Part shown: positions 48,570 to 60,751 of the stretch, piece by piece
How the letters are laid out: the number at the start of each line of letters is the position of its first letter
Numbering within the stretch: position 1 is the first letter of the stretch
NCBI RefSeq assembly: GCF_018812025.1
Contig: NC_063058.1
Location: 16,826,797 to 16,890,796 of the forward strand
Origin: Megalobrama amblycephala
Taxonomy: Eukaryota; Chordata; Actinopteri; Cypriniformes; Xenocyprididae
DNA length: 64,000 bases
Reading direction: 5' to 3'
Position numbers and translations under genes: made by a program
Notes under the pieces: model-generated
What the model was told of the DNA's origin: nothing
Database searches by the model: none
Seen by the model: only the letters and a program-made list of their open reading frames with translations

Positions 48570-49355
48570 AAAGTTAAAGTTGAGATTTTTGTATATCTTA
48601 AATCACAATGTTGTTTTTAATCTTTTGTAAACTGTCTTTTATTGAGATGTATTAGTTTATTTTTAAATATGTATTAATTTGGTGTGTTTTTTGTGTACAC
48701 AAACCCCATATCTCAATATAAAAAAACATATCTTTCAGGTCTTTAAACTTTTTTGCAGCATAATATGTATGTGAATCCAGTCATCCACCCCCCTCCACTT
48801 TTGGGTTACATGAAAACATTTGCTTTTATGGGATGGCCTTAGTTGTATATAGACCAAAACCTCTGTTGTATGAACCGGAACAACTAAAATTATTCTTTGT
48901 TGTTGTTGTTGTTTTTCTTTTTTAACAAAGCACATTTAAACCGCTTTCATATTCACTTCAAAATATGTGGAGGGTAATTATAAATCGCAGTGGAGCACTG
49001 CACTTTGAAAAGTGCACAAATGAAGCCCTGTCTATAATTCTGGCCAAAGGCAGTCTTGTGATCTTGTGGCGTGACGTTTTTTTGGCTTCTCTCCTCCTCA
49101 GTGTGCATGAAGTCTCCTCCTCGACCCTAAACTTGACGTGCCAAAAAAGTTGTGACTTGCTTTTGAAAGCCATCCAGCCATTTATAAAGGAAGTCTAGAC
49201 AGTTGATTGGTCGTTTTGCATTAGTTTAGTGCTTCTTTTAGTTGACTATTTTTAAACGGCACATAGTAGTTATTGCCAAATGTCATAGTGAACTCTTGAA
49301 CATGTTTGTTTATATAAGTTGCCCATAATCTTCTTACCCAATATCGAAGAAAAAA
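48570..49355. other. Intergenic sequence, nothing recognised
   Basis: AT-rich to 48960, then a unique stretch to 49200. No gene is seen. Confidence 0.4.
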
Positions 49356-49358
49356 AAT

Positions 49359-49444
49359 CATCCATCCATCCATCCATCCATCCATCCATCCATCCATCCA
49401 TCCATCCATCCATCCATCCATCCATCCATCCATCCATCCATCCA
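49359..49444. repeat. (ATCC)n microsatellite
   Basis: About 21 uninterrupted tetranucleotide units. Confidence 0.98.
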
Positions 49445-49559
49445 AAAATCTCCTTTGGATTTGTTGGCAGGTTTTTTCCTCTCCAGAGTGTGTGTGTTCT
49501 GAACCGAACCCCCCCCCCCTTCCATTTCACTCTCACACACAATAAAAAGGCACTTTGAA

Positions 49560-51900
49560 TGAAACTTACTTAGCTTCTCTCTTGTGGGTTAATGAGGTTC
49601 TGTTCAATATGCTATTTTCCATATTCCATTTGATGTGTTTAAATATTAATCTTGTGAAATATTAATGCAATGGGAGGCTTCAGCGGTGGCTGTTAGAAGT
49701 GGATAACTCCTGATAAGTGTTAATGTATCAGAAGCTTTGTAAATTTAGTGTGAGAGCTGCTCGGAGATCAGTAATCTTTTGTTTTTTGTGGTTACTAATG
49801 CTCTGACTTTTAATGGACGCGGTGATATTAGGGTTGCATAACTACATATGCCTGTGCTGCTGTCTTTGCATTTGATTTTTGTAACCTCATTTCTGTATTT
49901 GAGTGCATGCATGCTTGTTGGGAAGTAACTAGCGATAAGGCCCCATTTACCCTCGGTATTAACTTTTGTTTCGTACATTCCATTTGAAATAAGAATGTTA
50001 TAAACAGAGTCTAAAAAACTTAAAGATTCAGGTATATTTCTCTTCTTTTATTTGACTTATCGCAGTAAACCAAAAATTATTTTAATAACAGGTGTAAATG
50101 GGGCCAGTTCCAGTGAATCTGTCATCTTTAGAATCTGTCAAGGTACAGATTTAAAAACAATCACAGATTCAAATTCCTTCCAGGCCCTTGAAGGCTTCAT
50201 TGGTGTTTACTTGAATCTGCCTTTTGAAAATAGTTGCTCGGCAGTAGTTTAACTACTTAAAATTATGATTAGCTTGGCAACCTCCATAGTAGCTTCCCCA
50301 GCCATGATGCATGCATATCCCTGTATCCTAGTGCACCGGTCCTGTTTACGTTCTGGGCATGTGCTGGAAAGTGTTGGTCTGCCTTACTGTACATTGGGGT
50401 CACAGCGTGCTGGAGACGGTGTCAGCTGGGTGGGCATATGGAGGTCTTGGCTGCTGGTGCAAGCAGACTGTGGGCAACCCTGGGTCCAAACTTGGGCACA
50501 TTTGTTCTATAGGCAGAAGGCAGGGGCAACCCCTATACCGGCCACACTCTGAGGACCCGGGACAGCGGCCCCCACCAGATGCCTGTTTTTGTCTACACAG
50601 TTCAGCCATTTTGAGATTAATCTTGATGTAATTTGGTTTCAGGATTGTTAATGTTAGTTATGTTAAGCATAAATTGGGCTTTTTGTGACTGTACAATATG
50701 CCTCTTGTATGATTGTGTAACTAATAATTAACAAATAGACAAAAATATTAAGTTATTGTATTACTTGAGAAGAAAGATACTGCTTAAAGCAATGTAAAAC
50801 TGGCATAGCTAGGAAATCTTTTGTCTTGGATAATTGTATAGTTTCACAGTTTCACAGTTTATATAAAAATATTTGATCCCAGAATGCCTTGACCAAACAG
50901 AATCAAGTGTTGTATAGTCATATTTTCAATTTTCCCATTTATTTTAGAGTGTTTTGGAAATGTAATGAGAAACAAGAAATAGTTTTATCCATTTTATCAT
51001 GTTGTGCTTTTGAAAGCATTTTAAGCAGATTCTCATTTTGTTATTGCGTTTCCTAAAACTTTGAATAATGTTTAATTAAAAGCCTGTTACATCCTGCAAA
51101 TGGTTACATAAAAGTGTTTTTGGGGGGCTATTCTCTTGTGTTCATTTTACAAACTCACAATCTTGTAGTTTTGGAGTTCTGTTTATGTAAGTTCACATGT
51201 CAGGCTGATTAGCTGTAAGAGGTACTAGTGAATTAGGAGATCTTGACTTGACCCAACAGAGATGACATATAATGAAAATGGACACAAAAAAAGAAAAAGA
51301 AGAAGAAGAAACATGGCTCTCCGAGCATGAATGTTTTATCAGTTCTACTGCACTATGCTGCTGAAAGCCTCAAGTTGAGTCTCTACCACACAATTGACCT
51401 GAAAGTTTAATAATAACTCGCTCATGAGGTGCCGCATGTGTGTCAGGCTGTTTGTGCGTCTACATCTACATCTTCGCTCATATTTTCTACTGTATTTTTA
51501 TGTGTGTGTGTGTGTGTGTTTTACAGAAAATTTGACACCCCCCACCCCACTCTAGATAAAAAGGGTCCTGTGAGAGAGGAGTGTACAGCCAACCACATGG
51601 CAGGGCAGGCGCGGTGTCCTGGGCTGGGGCCGTATGGAAGGTCAGGGGGGTTGGCGAGTAGCGGCAGCCAGGACTCTGAAGGAAACAGTGGGAGAATGGG
51701 GCGGCTTGAGCCCGCTGGTCACCAGCCAACATGCCCAACCTCGAGAGTTTCGCTTTTCTGTCTCTCAAAGCACTCCAAATTTGTGGCAAGGGAGGTATGC
51801 TAAATGACACAATGCAGTTATTTGGTTCAGTGTAGTAAAGTTAACATTGCTGACATTGTCTGTTTTAACATTCTGAGCTTATTTATATAAAGTATGGTAA
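49560..51900. other. Unique intergenic region
   Basis: Mixed composition with GC-richer parts at 50280-50600 and 51540-51790. Open frames there lack domains or splice context. 50700-51000 is duplicated at 53930-54195. Confidence 0.35.
50700..51000 (+). repeat. Diverged direct duplication, copy 1
   Basis: Shares AGTTATTGTATTA.TTGAGAAG, GAAAGATACTG, TAGGAAATC.TTTG and GAGAAACAAGAAATAG in order with 53930-54195. Confidence 0.7.
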
Positions 51901-52046
51901 CCATCTAACTATACAATTCACTCTTAAAAATCAAATTCAAAATGATTTTTTATAGCGCTTTTCATAATACATATTATTTCAAAGCAAAACATCAAAGTAA
52001 TGTCCATACGGCAGTGATAGACAGCTGTAATGTGTTGTGTGCTTCA

Positions 52047-53925
52047 CACTATTAAAAATAAAGGTTCTTTATTGGCATCGATTGGTTCCGTGAAGAACCT
52101 TTAACCTTTCCATTGCACAAAAGGTTCTTTATAATGGAAAAAGGTTCTTTCCATAATTAAAATGTTCTTCACACTAAGAAAACTGTAAAGAACTGTTATC
52201 GAAAAGGTTCTTTGGGAAACCAGAAATGGTTCTTCTAAGGCGTCGCTGCGAAAACCCATTTTTGGAACCTCTATTTTTTAGCAGATACAGCAAATGTGTT
52301 AGGAAACAATTACAACTTGTGCTTGTAATGATTACAATACAAGGATAATATACAATATAAGGATAATATTTGATAGTTTGTGTGTTGAAGTTGGCGTCAT
52401 CAGAGTAAAATCAAAGACTATAGAATAACACAAGACGTGTCACTAGTATTGTTTTGAATGGGAGAAAGTGTAACGCGCAATATGGCGGAATAAGTCCCGC
52501 CTTCTAAACGAGCCAATCGCCGACTGTTAAAGTCATCGCGTCACTTCAGCGGCCGTTAGAATCACGGGTTTCTATAGAAACAGTCAGACGCGCGCCTCCG
52601 AAGAGACGCGCATTTAGGTCTGCGCATGCGCATTAGCTTGATCCAGCCTGAAAAATAGTTTTTTTGTCATGATTCCAGCGTTTAGAAATCTGAAATTTAA
52701 TCGTAAGGTTGGCAAACAGTTTTGGAGAATTTGATGTTTCCCCATTCAAAGAGATAGGAGCTGCATGATGCCCAGGATGCCCGAGAGGCGTTTCAAAGAT
52801 GGCCGCCGAGTGAAATGACTTGTCTTAAAGGGACTTTGGTAAAAATGATGGTTCCAAACGGAGTTTTCGCAGCAATACCATAGAAGAACCATTTTGGGTT
52901 CCCCAAAGAACCTTTCAGTGAACAATTCTTAAAGGGTTAGTTCACACAAAAATTAAAATTCTGTCATTAATTACTCACCCTCATGTTGTTCCACACCCGT
53001 AGGACCTTCGATCATTTTCGGAACACAACTTAAGATATTTTTGATGAAATCCGATGGCTCAGTGAGACCTGCATTGCCAGCAAGACGATTAACACTTTCA
53101 ATGCCCAGAAATCTACTAAAGACATATTTAAAACAGTTCATGTGACTACAGTGGTTCAACCTTAATGTTATGAAGCTACGAGAATACTTTTTGGGCACCA
53201 AAAAAACAAAAAAAATGACTTTATTCAACAATATCTAGTGATGGACGATTTCAAAACACTGCTTCATGAAGCTTCGAAGCTTTACGAATCTTTTGTTTCG
53301 AATCAGTGGTTCGGAGCATGTTTCAAAGTCATGCCCCCCAGTGGTGAACCATTGAAATTTTGAAACACTTACCACATAACGAAGCCTCGTTTACTGAAAT
53401 CACATGACTTTGGCAGTTTGACACACGCTCCAAACCACTGATTCGAAACAAAAGATTCGTAAAGCTTCATGAAGCAGTGTTTTGAAATCGCCCATCACTA
53501 GATATTGTTGAATGAAGTCGTTATTTTGTTTTTTGGCACACAAAAAGTATTCTTGTCGCTTCATAACATTAAGGTTGAACCACTGTAGTCACATGAACTG
53601 TTTTAAAAACGTCTTTAGTATTTCTGGGCATTGAAAGTGTTAATTGTCTTGCTGTCAATGGAGGCCTCACTGAGCCATTGGATTTTATGAAAAATATCTT
53701 AAATTGTGTTCCGTGTGGTGTGGAACGATATGAGGGTGAGTAATTAATGACAGAAATTTTTGGGTGAACAAACCCTTTAAAATAACTATTTTTTCCTTAG
53801 TGTGAGGTACATTTTAATAACCTAAAGAACACTCCACTATAGAGATCATTCTGTGCAAAGGAAAGGTTCCATGGGTGTTTAAGTTTCTTCATTGAACCAA
53901 TGAAGAACCTTTATTTTTAAGAGTG
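52047..53925. mobile_element. Composite MITE (AAGAACC family) with nested foldback element
   Basis: The tips CACTATTAAAAATAAAGG and CTTTATTTTTAAGAGTG are inverted copies, and AGGTTCTTT/AAAGAACCT words are scattered inside. A GC-richer insert (about 52380-52830, GCGCAATATGGCGGAATAAG) and the foldback element 52933-53776 interrupt it. Confidence 0.7.
52933..53776. mobile_element. 844-bp foldback TTAA-flanked element (copy c)
   Basis: TTAA at 52929-52932 and 53777-53780. Ends are AGGGTTAGTTCAC and GTGAACAAACCCT. It is closest to 18322-19167. Confidence 0.9.
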
Positions 53926-53929
53926 TATC

Positions 53930-54195
53930 TTATGGTTGTATACTAAGTAATTAATGAATAAATATTGGTTTTAGTTGAAGTTATTGTATTATATGAGAAG
54001 AAAGATACTGTGAGGTGAAACTAGCTATGTAGGAAATCCTTTGCCTGGGACAGTTTTACAGTTTAGCGATCGTAATATAAAAATATTTGAATCCAGTCCA
54101 GAAAGCCTCATTTGACCAATGAGTTTTAACATTTACTTTATAGTGGCTTAGAAAATGTATGTGAGAAACAAGAAATAGCTTTATCTAGTAATTTT
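53930..54195 (+). repeat. Diverged direct duplication, copy 2
   Basis: Ordered word matches to 50700-51000, followed by unrelated sequence. Confidence 0.7.
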
Positions 54196-54199
54196 TCTT

Positions 54200-54680
54200 G
54201 AGCCTGCCGGTCTAATTTCATGAGAAACTCGGCATGTCTTTATCACAAAACCCCCTTTCAGTCTTCATACAAAACAGTCTCCACACCAATGATACCAAAC
54301 CTTTGCTCGGTCTCGCTTGTGTTTTAAAGTAGGACAAAAACATTTTTTTTTTTCCATGAAAATTGCATAAGGCCAGGGCAACAAACATGGAAAAGGGGGC
54401 CATGTGAAATATTGAAAAGGTTGAATAATTCAGGGCATCCGGTCATGTGTTAAAAACAGGATTTTGGGGAGAGGGGGTGGAGGAGAAGGTAAGGCGTAAG
54501 GGGAGTGATCCCCCAGCCGGTCTCCACACCCACCTGCAGGGTGACAGTCCTCTCTCCTGGCCTGAACCCCATCTGGAGCGGGACGGGATTAGACGAGGCC
54601 AGACAATAGTGCAGGAATAACTATGGAAAAAGTTCAACACAAACGGTTTCTTTTTTAGCTCTTCCCAATTTTAAGCATTT
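54200..54680. other. Unique block ending in A/T homopolymers
   Basis: CNE-like mixed sequence. Poly-A/poly-T lies at about 54688-54716. No exon. Confidence 0.3.
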
Positions 54681-54724
54681 TTTTTAAAAGAAAAAAAAAA
54701 AAAAAGATTTTTTTTTCATTTTCA

Positions 54725-55395
54725 TTTACTGGTAAAAATTGTAATAAATTCTAGTATTATTTTTCCTCATTTGTACTAAAAATTAAATAATTAAAATATA
54801 TTTTTATATTATATTTTAAATTAATAATTTAAATAATAAAAATAAACAATATAAAATGCTGTGGCCATCTCTTTGCTTTATGACTAGAAAAGTAAAAAAA
54901 AGCAGTTATTTTGAATTTTTTTAAGCTTATTTTAAGCCGTGATCCTATGAATATTTAAGACATAAATACATGAAACTAATTTTTATTTAACGTTATGACA
55001 TCTACTTTTTTGTTTTGTTTTTATATATGATATTTTATATATGATATAAAAATAGCGTTACTGTAGAGGACTTTGCTGACCATTTCAATCAAATTCTAGC
55101 ATTATTTTTTCTCTCTTGTACTTTGAAATAAAATGAAATAAACCACTGAAAATAATATAAATGTAATTATAAAATAATAAAATACAAGCATTGGTTATGC
55201 TGTGTCCATCTCTTTATGCAAAATTTTTATGACTTCATAAAGTAATAAAAAGTTCTCATGATCCTATGAATATTTAAGCCAATCACATAACAGATTTAAA
55301 GAAATAAATACATCCAATGTTTATGTTAATTTAACATGTTTTTTACTGCATATTTTATATGACATAAAAATAGAGTTACTGCAGAGGACATCCAT
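54725..55395. repeat. Two-copy tandem duplication, about 320-345-bp period
   Basis: Ordered pairs: TCTAGTATTATTTTTCCTC/TCTAGCATTATTTTTTCTC, GCTGTGGCCATCTCTTT/GCTGTGTCCATCTCTTT, GATCCTATGAATATTTAAG twice, and ATAGCGTTACTGTAGAGGAC/ATAGAGTTACTGCAGAGGAC. Confidence 0.75.
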
Positions 55396-56090
55396 GGACC
55401 TACAATTGATTTTCTTTCCTTTACAAATCACCCTTCACATAAACCCTGAGGTATTCTGCCCCACACACACAAGCTCGCACACACCGCGTCACCCTCTCTG
55501 AAGTGAACGGAGGGGTGGATGGGCTTCTCTCGTTCTCTCGCACACAAAAAAGTGCATTAGGGGCTGGGAGGGGTACATGGCAACTGCTCGTGTGTTGTCA
55601 GGATAGATTAGTGTGACACGGCTCAATCAGACGTTCAGCTCGGCAGACAGGCTCGGGGGAATTTTGCAGAATGCCGTACGAGATCCCCATTGCTCTTGGA
55701 TACACACACACAAACACACACCCATCTCGAACATCTAGCTCTTGGAATCAGACAATCAATATTTATTTCAATTTATAATCCTATTACATTTGTACATATT
55801 GTGTGTTTATAGGTGTTGTATTAGCATGTGTGTGTGTGTGCGTTAAAGCATTGATTATTTCACTGGACCTCATAAATGTCATTTATACAGAATGGATGTT
55901 TGACAGTTTTGGTACAAGCTTTATTGGTGTTGTGGTGGTATTTGGTACAAGCTGTGAGTCGGTGTGTTTGTTCTCTGTAAATATCAGCAGGCCAACTCGG
56001 GTCTCCTCCCACTGTTTTGTTTACCGAAATAAATGACCCCATTACATCACTAGCAGGAAACACCGTTCAACATGGATTTTCTTGTGTGTG
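55396..56090. other. Unique intergenic block with short CA/GT tracts
   Basis: No gene or transposon tip seen. Confidence 0.35.
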
Positions 56091-56094
56091 CAAG

Positions 56095-56395
56095 TATATA
56101 TATATATATATATATATATATCATATACAGTCAAACCAAAAATTATTCAGAAATGTTTGGTATTTTTGATATATTTTTACTAGTGGGTGCAGGACATTAG
56201 TTCATTTATGTAAGTAAAAAAGTAAAAATATATATATTTTTTTAAAATTAATTTAAAATTATTTTTTAGTAAAAAAAATTTAAACTATAGTGAATAAACT
56301 GTATTAATGAATTAAATGTTCAAGGTGTCTGAATAAATTTTGGTTTGACTGTATATATACACAAACACACACACATTTATATATATATTTATATT

Positions 56396-56459
<64 letters not shown>
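56095..56459. repeat. (TA)n tracts and flanking AT-rich DNA
   Basis: Pure TA at 56095-56120 and 56405-56459. A small inverted pair, ACAGTCAAACCAAAAATTAT (about 56126) and ATTTTGGTTTGACTGT (about 56337), suggests a MITE between them. Confidence 0.8.
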
Positions 56460-56462
<3 letters not shown>

Positions 56463-56495
56463 GACTATGATGCAAAAGCCTCTAAGTGCCATCTG

Positions 56496-56656
56496 AAATG
56501 TTCTTCTAAAATGAGCATTTTTATCAGGCTTGTATGTTTATGTTCAGTTATTTCACATTTATGGCAATGAAAATTACCTATTAATTGCCATTAAAGTGAA
56601 ATAACTGAACATAAACATACAAGCCTGATAAAAATGCTCATTTTAGAAGAACATTT
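56496..56656. mobile_element. 161-bp hairpin element between TA tracts
   Basis: The arms start AAATGTTCTTCTAAAATGAG and are essentially perfect inverted copies for over 60 bp around a short AT-rich centre. (TA)-rich DNA lies on both sides. Confidence 0.85.
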
Positions 56657-56659
56657 GTG

Positions 56660-56777
56660 TGTATATGTATATGTGTATATGTGTATGTATGTATGTATAT
56701 ATATGTATGTATGTATATATATATATATGTATATGTATATGTGTATATATGTATATATGTATGTATATATATGTGTA

Positions 56778-56826
<49 letters not shown>

Positions 56827-56870
56827 ATATATATATATATATATATGTATATGTATATATATGTATATAT
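56660..56870. repeat. Compound (TA)n/(TG)n/(TATG)n tract
   Basis: Alternating TATG, TATATG and TA units. The many overlapping open frames here are low-complexity artefacts. Confidence 0.95.
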
Positions 56871-56871
56871 A

Positions 56872-58405
56872 CAGGGAGTGCAGAATTATTAGGCAAGTTG
56901 ATTTTCTGATCATATTTTTTTCCCAAGCACATTTTACCAATTCCAATCCACATCAATCTTAATAACTACTATTAATATTGTTTTTAATCATTTATAAGTG
57001 ATATATAATTGTTCATGAAGGCTGGAAATGAAAAATGCCTTATATTCAGGTGTGCAGAATTATTAGGCAAGTTTTCTTTTACAGGCAAAATGAGCCAAAA
57101 AAGAGATTTAACTCAGACTGAAAAGTCAAAAATTATTAAATACTCATGAGAAGGACGCAATACTAATGCAATACTAGAAATTGCAAAGTTAAAGCATGAC
57201 CAAGGGACAGCAAAATGCTCATGGGGTCAGCGGGTCAGACAAAAACAGGTGGAAAAGAAAAGACACATGTTAACTGCAAAATAATTAAGAATTAAGGTGA
57301 AGAATTAAGTGTGAAACCATCAGGAACCCTTTAGTCTCCAGCGCCACCATTTTCCAGAGCTGCAACCTACCTGGAGTCTCCAGAAGTGCAAGGTCTCAGG
57401 ATCTCAGAGACTTAGGTTAGCTAAAGAATCCTAAAAAAATGACCCGCACTTGATAAGAATCACAAGCTGAAGTGTTATAAAATACATGAAGACTGGGTTT
57501 TAATAGGGCTTATAGACAGACAGCTTGAGAATGACTCCTGATGGACCAGCACCACATCCTCTTGTACCACTGTTTGAAGAATTTATCCAGAATCTGGCAG
57601 TAAGGTGTTTGAGTTCACTTTTAGTCCATCTCTTATCCTGAAATGTCTGTCTTGCAGAGATGGACTAAAAATGATCTTCCAAAACTTACTGCCAGATTCT
57701 GGAAGATAAATTCTTCAAACAGTGGTACAAGAGGATGTGGTGCTGGTCCTTCAGGAGTCACTCTCAAGCTGTCTGTTTATAAGCCCTATTAAAACCCAGT
57801 CTTCATGTATTTTATAACACTTCAGCTTGTGATTCTTATCAAGTGCGGGTCATTTTTTAGGATTCTTTAGCTAACCTAAGTCTCTGAGATCCTGAGACCT
57901 TGCACTTCTGGAGACTCCAGGTAGGTTGCAGTTCTGGAAAATGGTGGCGCTGGAGACTAAAGGGTTCCTGATGGTTTCACACATAATTCTTAATTATTTT
58001 GCAGTTAACGTGTCTTTTCTTTTCCACCTGTTTTTGTCTGACCCCGCTGACCCAATGAGCATTTTGCTGTCCCTTGGTCATGCTTTAACTTTGCAATTTC
58101 TAGTATTGCATTAGTATTGCGTCCTTCTCATGAGTATTTAATAATTTTTGACTTTTCAGTCTGAGTTAAATCTCTTTTTTGGCTCATTTTGCCTGTAAAA
58201 GAAAACTTGCCTAATAATTCTGCACACCTGAATATAAGGCATTTTTCATTTCCAGCCTTCATGAACAATTATATATCACTTATAAATGATTAAAAACAAT
58301 ATTAATAGTAGTTATTAAGATTGATGTGGATTGGAATTGGTAAAATGTGCTTGGGAAAAAAATATGATCAGAAAATCAACTTGCCTAATAATTCTGCACT
58401 CCCTG
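56872..58405. mobile_element. 1534-bp palindrome of Tc1/mariner type with transposase fragments in both arms
   Basis: TA on both sides (56870-56871, 58406-58407). Tips are CAGGGAGTGCAGAATTATTA and its mirror. The arms of about 750 bp are nearly identical and meet near 57640. From 57090 (+) a frame reads MSQKRDLTQTEKSKIIKYS, then a stop, then EGRNT, which is like the N-terminal helix-turn-helix of a mariner-like transposase. The mirror copy reads on the - strand from about 58187. No catalytic region remains. Confidence 0.9.
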
Positions 58406-58427
58406 TATATATAGTATATTTCAAATA

Positions 58428-58821
58428 AATGCTGTTCTTTTGAACTTTATATTCATCAAATAATCCTGAAAATATACACATATATCATGATTTTCACAAA
58501 AATATGAAGCAGCACAGCTGTTTTCAACATTGACAATAGTAAGAAATGTTTCTTGAGCAGAAAATCATAATATTAGATTGATTTCTGAAGGATCATGTGA
58601 CACTGAAGACTGGAGTAATGATGCTGAAAATTCAGCTTTGCATCACAGTAATCAATTACATTTTATAATATATTTAAATAGAAAATAATGTTAATTAGTA
58701 AAAATATTTAATATTTTCAATATTTTTACAGTATTTTTGATCAAATAAATGCAGACTTGTTAAGCATAAGAGACTTCTTTCAAAAACCTTACCAACCCAC
58801 AAACCTTTGAACGATAGTATA
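58428..58821. mobile_element. Mariner-type MITE fragment
   Basis: Shares GATCATGTGACACTGAAGAC and TGCTGAAAATTCAGCTTTGC with 14678-15611. It ends near CCTTTGAACGATAGTATA. Confidence 0.75.
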
Positions 58822-58899
58822 CTTAGGCTATTTACTTTGTTTATGCAGGCTCCTGATATTTTTGTGAATAATTCATTGGTGAATATGTGAAATGTCTTT

Positions 58900-59940
58900 G
58901 TAATCTTTCATCACAAGCAACTAAAACAACTTTCCTTTTCAGATGACATCACCAAGCCCTCTTATTTTTCAGCACTGCCCCTCCACCCTCCTGTCATACA
59001 AAGATCACTCTATACAATCCAATCAATTCCTGATGCATAAAATCAAATCCCACCCACTTTCTTCTTGTTAAATATCTTGTTTCTCTTAAATATGGAAGTA
59101 AAATCAGCTTCATAATGGCTTCAAATATCAGGCAGACTAAAAAAAAGCAATCTGTGGAACTAATTTCACCATGATTGACCCTCCAGAAGAGCAGAATGTG
59201 TCACTGTCCAAGCCATTGTGTTTTTACATGCTGTAGAATATGTAGCACAGCTCTCTGTGAATTCTGCATGCCAGCCGTCCTGTCACATACAATTAAACCT
59301 AGAGACGTGCGTTTCTTCTTCTGCTTTTACACATAGTCTCCCATTTAAAAAAGGCACCGAAGAGAAATGAGCAGCATTTTTTTTCCTTATGATTATGTAT
59401 ATGCACTTGCAAGTCGTATATAGTCTTGCAATAGAAGTCAATGTGGCAAACACACAACTATCACCCCATAAACTTTCACTATAAGTGCATTTCTGTACAA
59501 ATAAAGTATGTTATTATTATAGTTCATCCGGCAAGTTAAAGGTATAAACAATACCCTAACCCTAAGTATTATACTTTTTAGCACTTTATTTTGATGGTCC
59601 ACTTTAGACATTCCACTAACTATAAGTAACTTTAACACCTAACCCTAACCTAACAGTCTACTACAGTCCACAGTTAGTTGACATGTAGTTGCAAAGCAGT
59701 GTTGCCAAGTCTGTGGTTTTTCTGCGGAATTGGGATACTTTAACACTGTTACCGTGGGTTGTTTTTCATGTCCAGGGTTTGAAGCAACCCCAAATCACAT
59801 GATATTTAGCCCCATGGAATGCTAATTTTACCAGGGGAGCCCTGCAAAAAAGTGGATTTTACTCCCTGGAATCCCCTCTGAAGCGCGATTAGGCTAGTTT
59901 TGAGTAGCAATTGGGCGGGTTATGTTGTGGATAAAAAACA
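58900..59940. other. Intergenic sequence, mostly unique
   Basis: 58900-59340 is unique. 59440-59660 has short CCCTAACCCTAA words within ordinary AT-rich DNA. No gene is seen. Confidence 0.35.
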
Positions 59941-59950
59941 TAATTAAATG

Positions 59951-60562
59951 TGTAATAAAAACATATTTAAATCAGTTCATGTGAGTTCAGTGGTTCAATA
60001 TTAATTTTATATAGCTTTGAGAATATTTTTGGTGCGGCAAAAAAAAAAACCAAAATAACAACTTATATAGTGATGGCCGATTTCAAAACACTGCTTCATT
60101 AAGCTTTGGAGCGTTATGAATCTTTTGTGTCGAATCATGATTTGGATCGCTTGTCAAACCGCCAAACTGCTGAAATCACGTGACTTCGGTGCTCCGAACA
60201 GCTGATTCAACACAAAAGATTCATAACTCTCCGAAGCTTAATGAAGCAGTGTTTTGAAATCGGCCATCACTATATAAGTCGTTATTTTGTTTTGTTTTTT
60301 GGCGCACCAAAAATATTCTCGACGCTTTATAATATTGATATTGAACCACTGTACTCACATGAACTGATTTAAATATGTTTTTAATACATTAATGGATCTT
60401 GAGAGAGGAAATGTCATTGCTAGCTATGTAGGCCTCACTGAGCCATCGGATTTCAATAAAAAATATCTTAATTTGTGTTCTGAAGATGAACGAAGGTCTT
60501 ACGGGTGTGGAACGACATGAGTAATAAATGACATTATTTTAATTTTTGAGTGAACTAACCCT
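59951..60562. mobile_element. Foldback TTAA-type element, left end truncated (copy d)
   Basis: The right tip GTGAACTAACCCT is followed by TTAA (60563-60566). The left arm begins internally at ACATATTTAAATCAGTTCA. It is closest to 26836-27604. Confidence 0.85.
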
Positions 60563-60751
60563 TTAACCTTATATTTGACACACAACTTGTCCAGCATTGT
60601 TTGTGATACCAATATGAATGAGATTTCAAATCATGCAGATTGAGGAGAGGGACGTGCGCTATGTTTTTATATCAGTATACAAAAACTCCTAAAACTTATT
60701 TCACAGACCCTGAGCCCAGTGTTATTTTAGTTTTTGATTGTTTTATTATAC

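Noticed and set aside
49221..49558. Open frames encoding Met-Asp-Gly-Trp or Ser-Ile-His-Pro repeats
   Set aside because: Products of the (ATCC)n tract.
51429..51803. 124-codon open frame on the + strand
   Set aside because: Begins in a GT-rich tract; translation is cysteine/valine runs, then unrelated sequence. No support as an exon.
56591..56962. Several open frames of Ile/Tyr or Val/Cys repeats
   Set aside because: Products of the TA/TG microsatellite, not genes.
59550..59660. CCCTAACCCTAA words suggesting an interstitial telomere
   Set aside because: Only two short clusters in ordinary AT-rich DNA, and no array.
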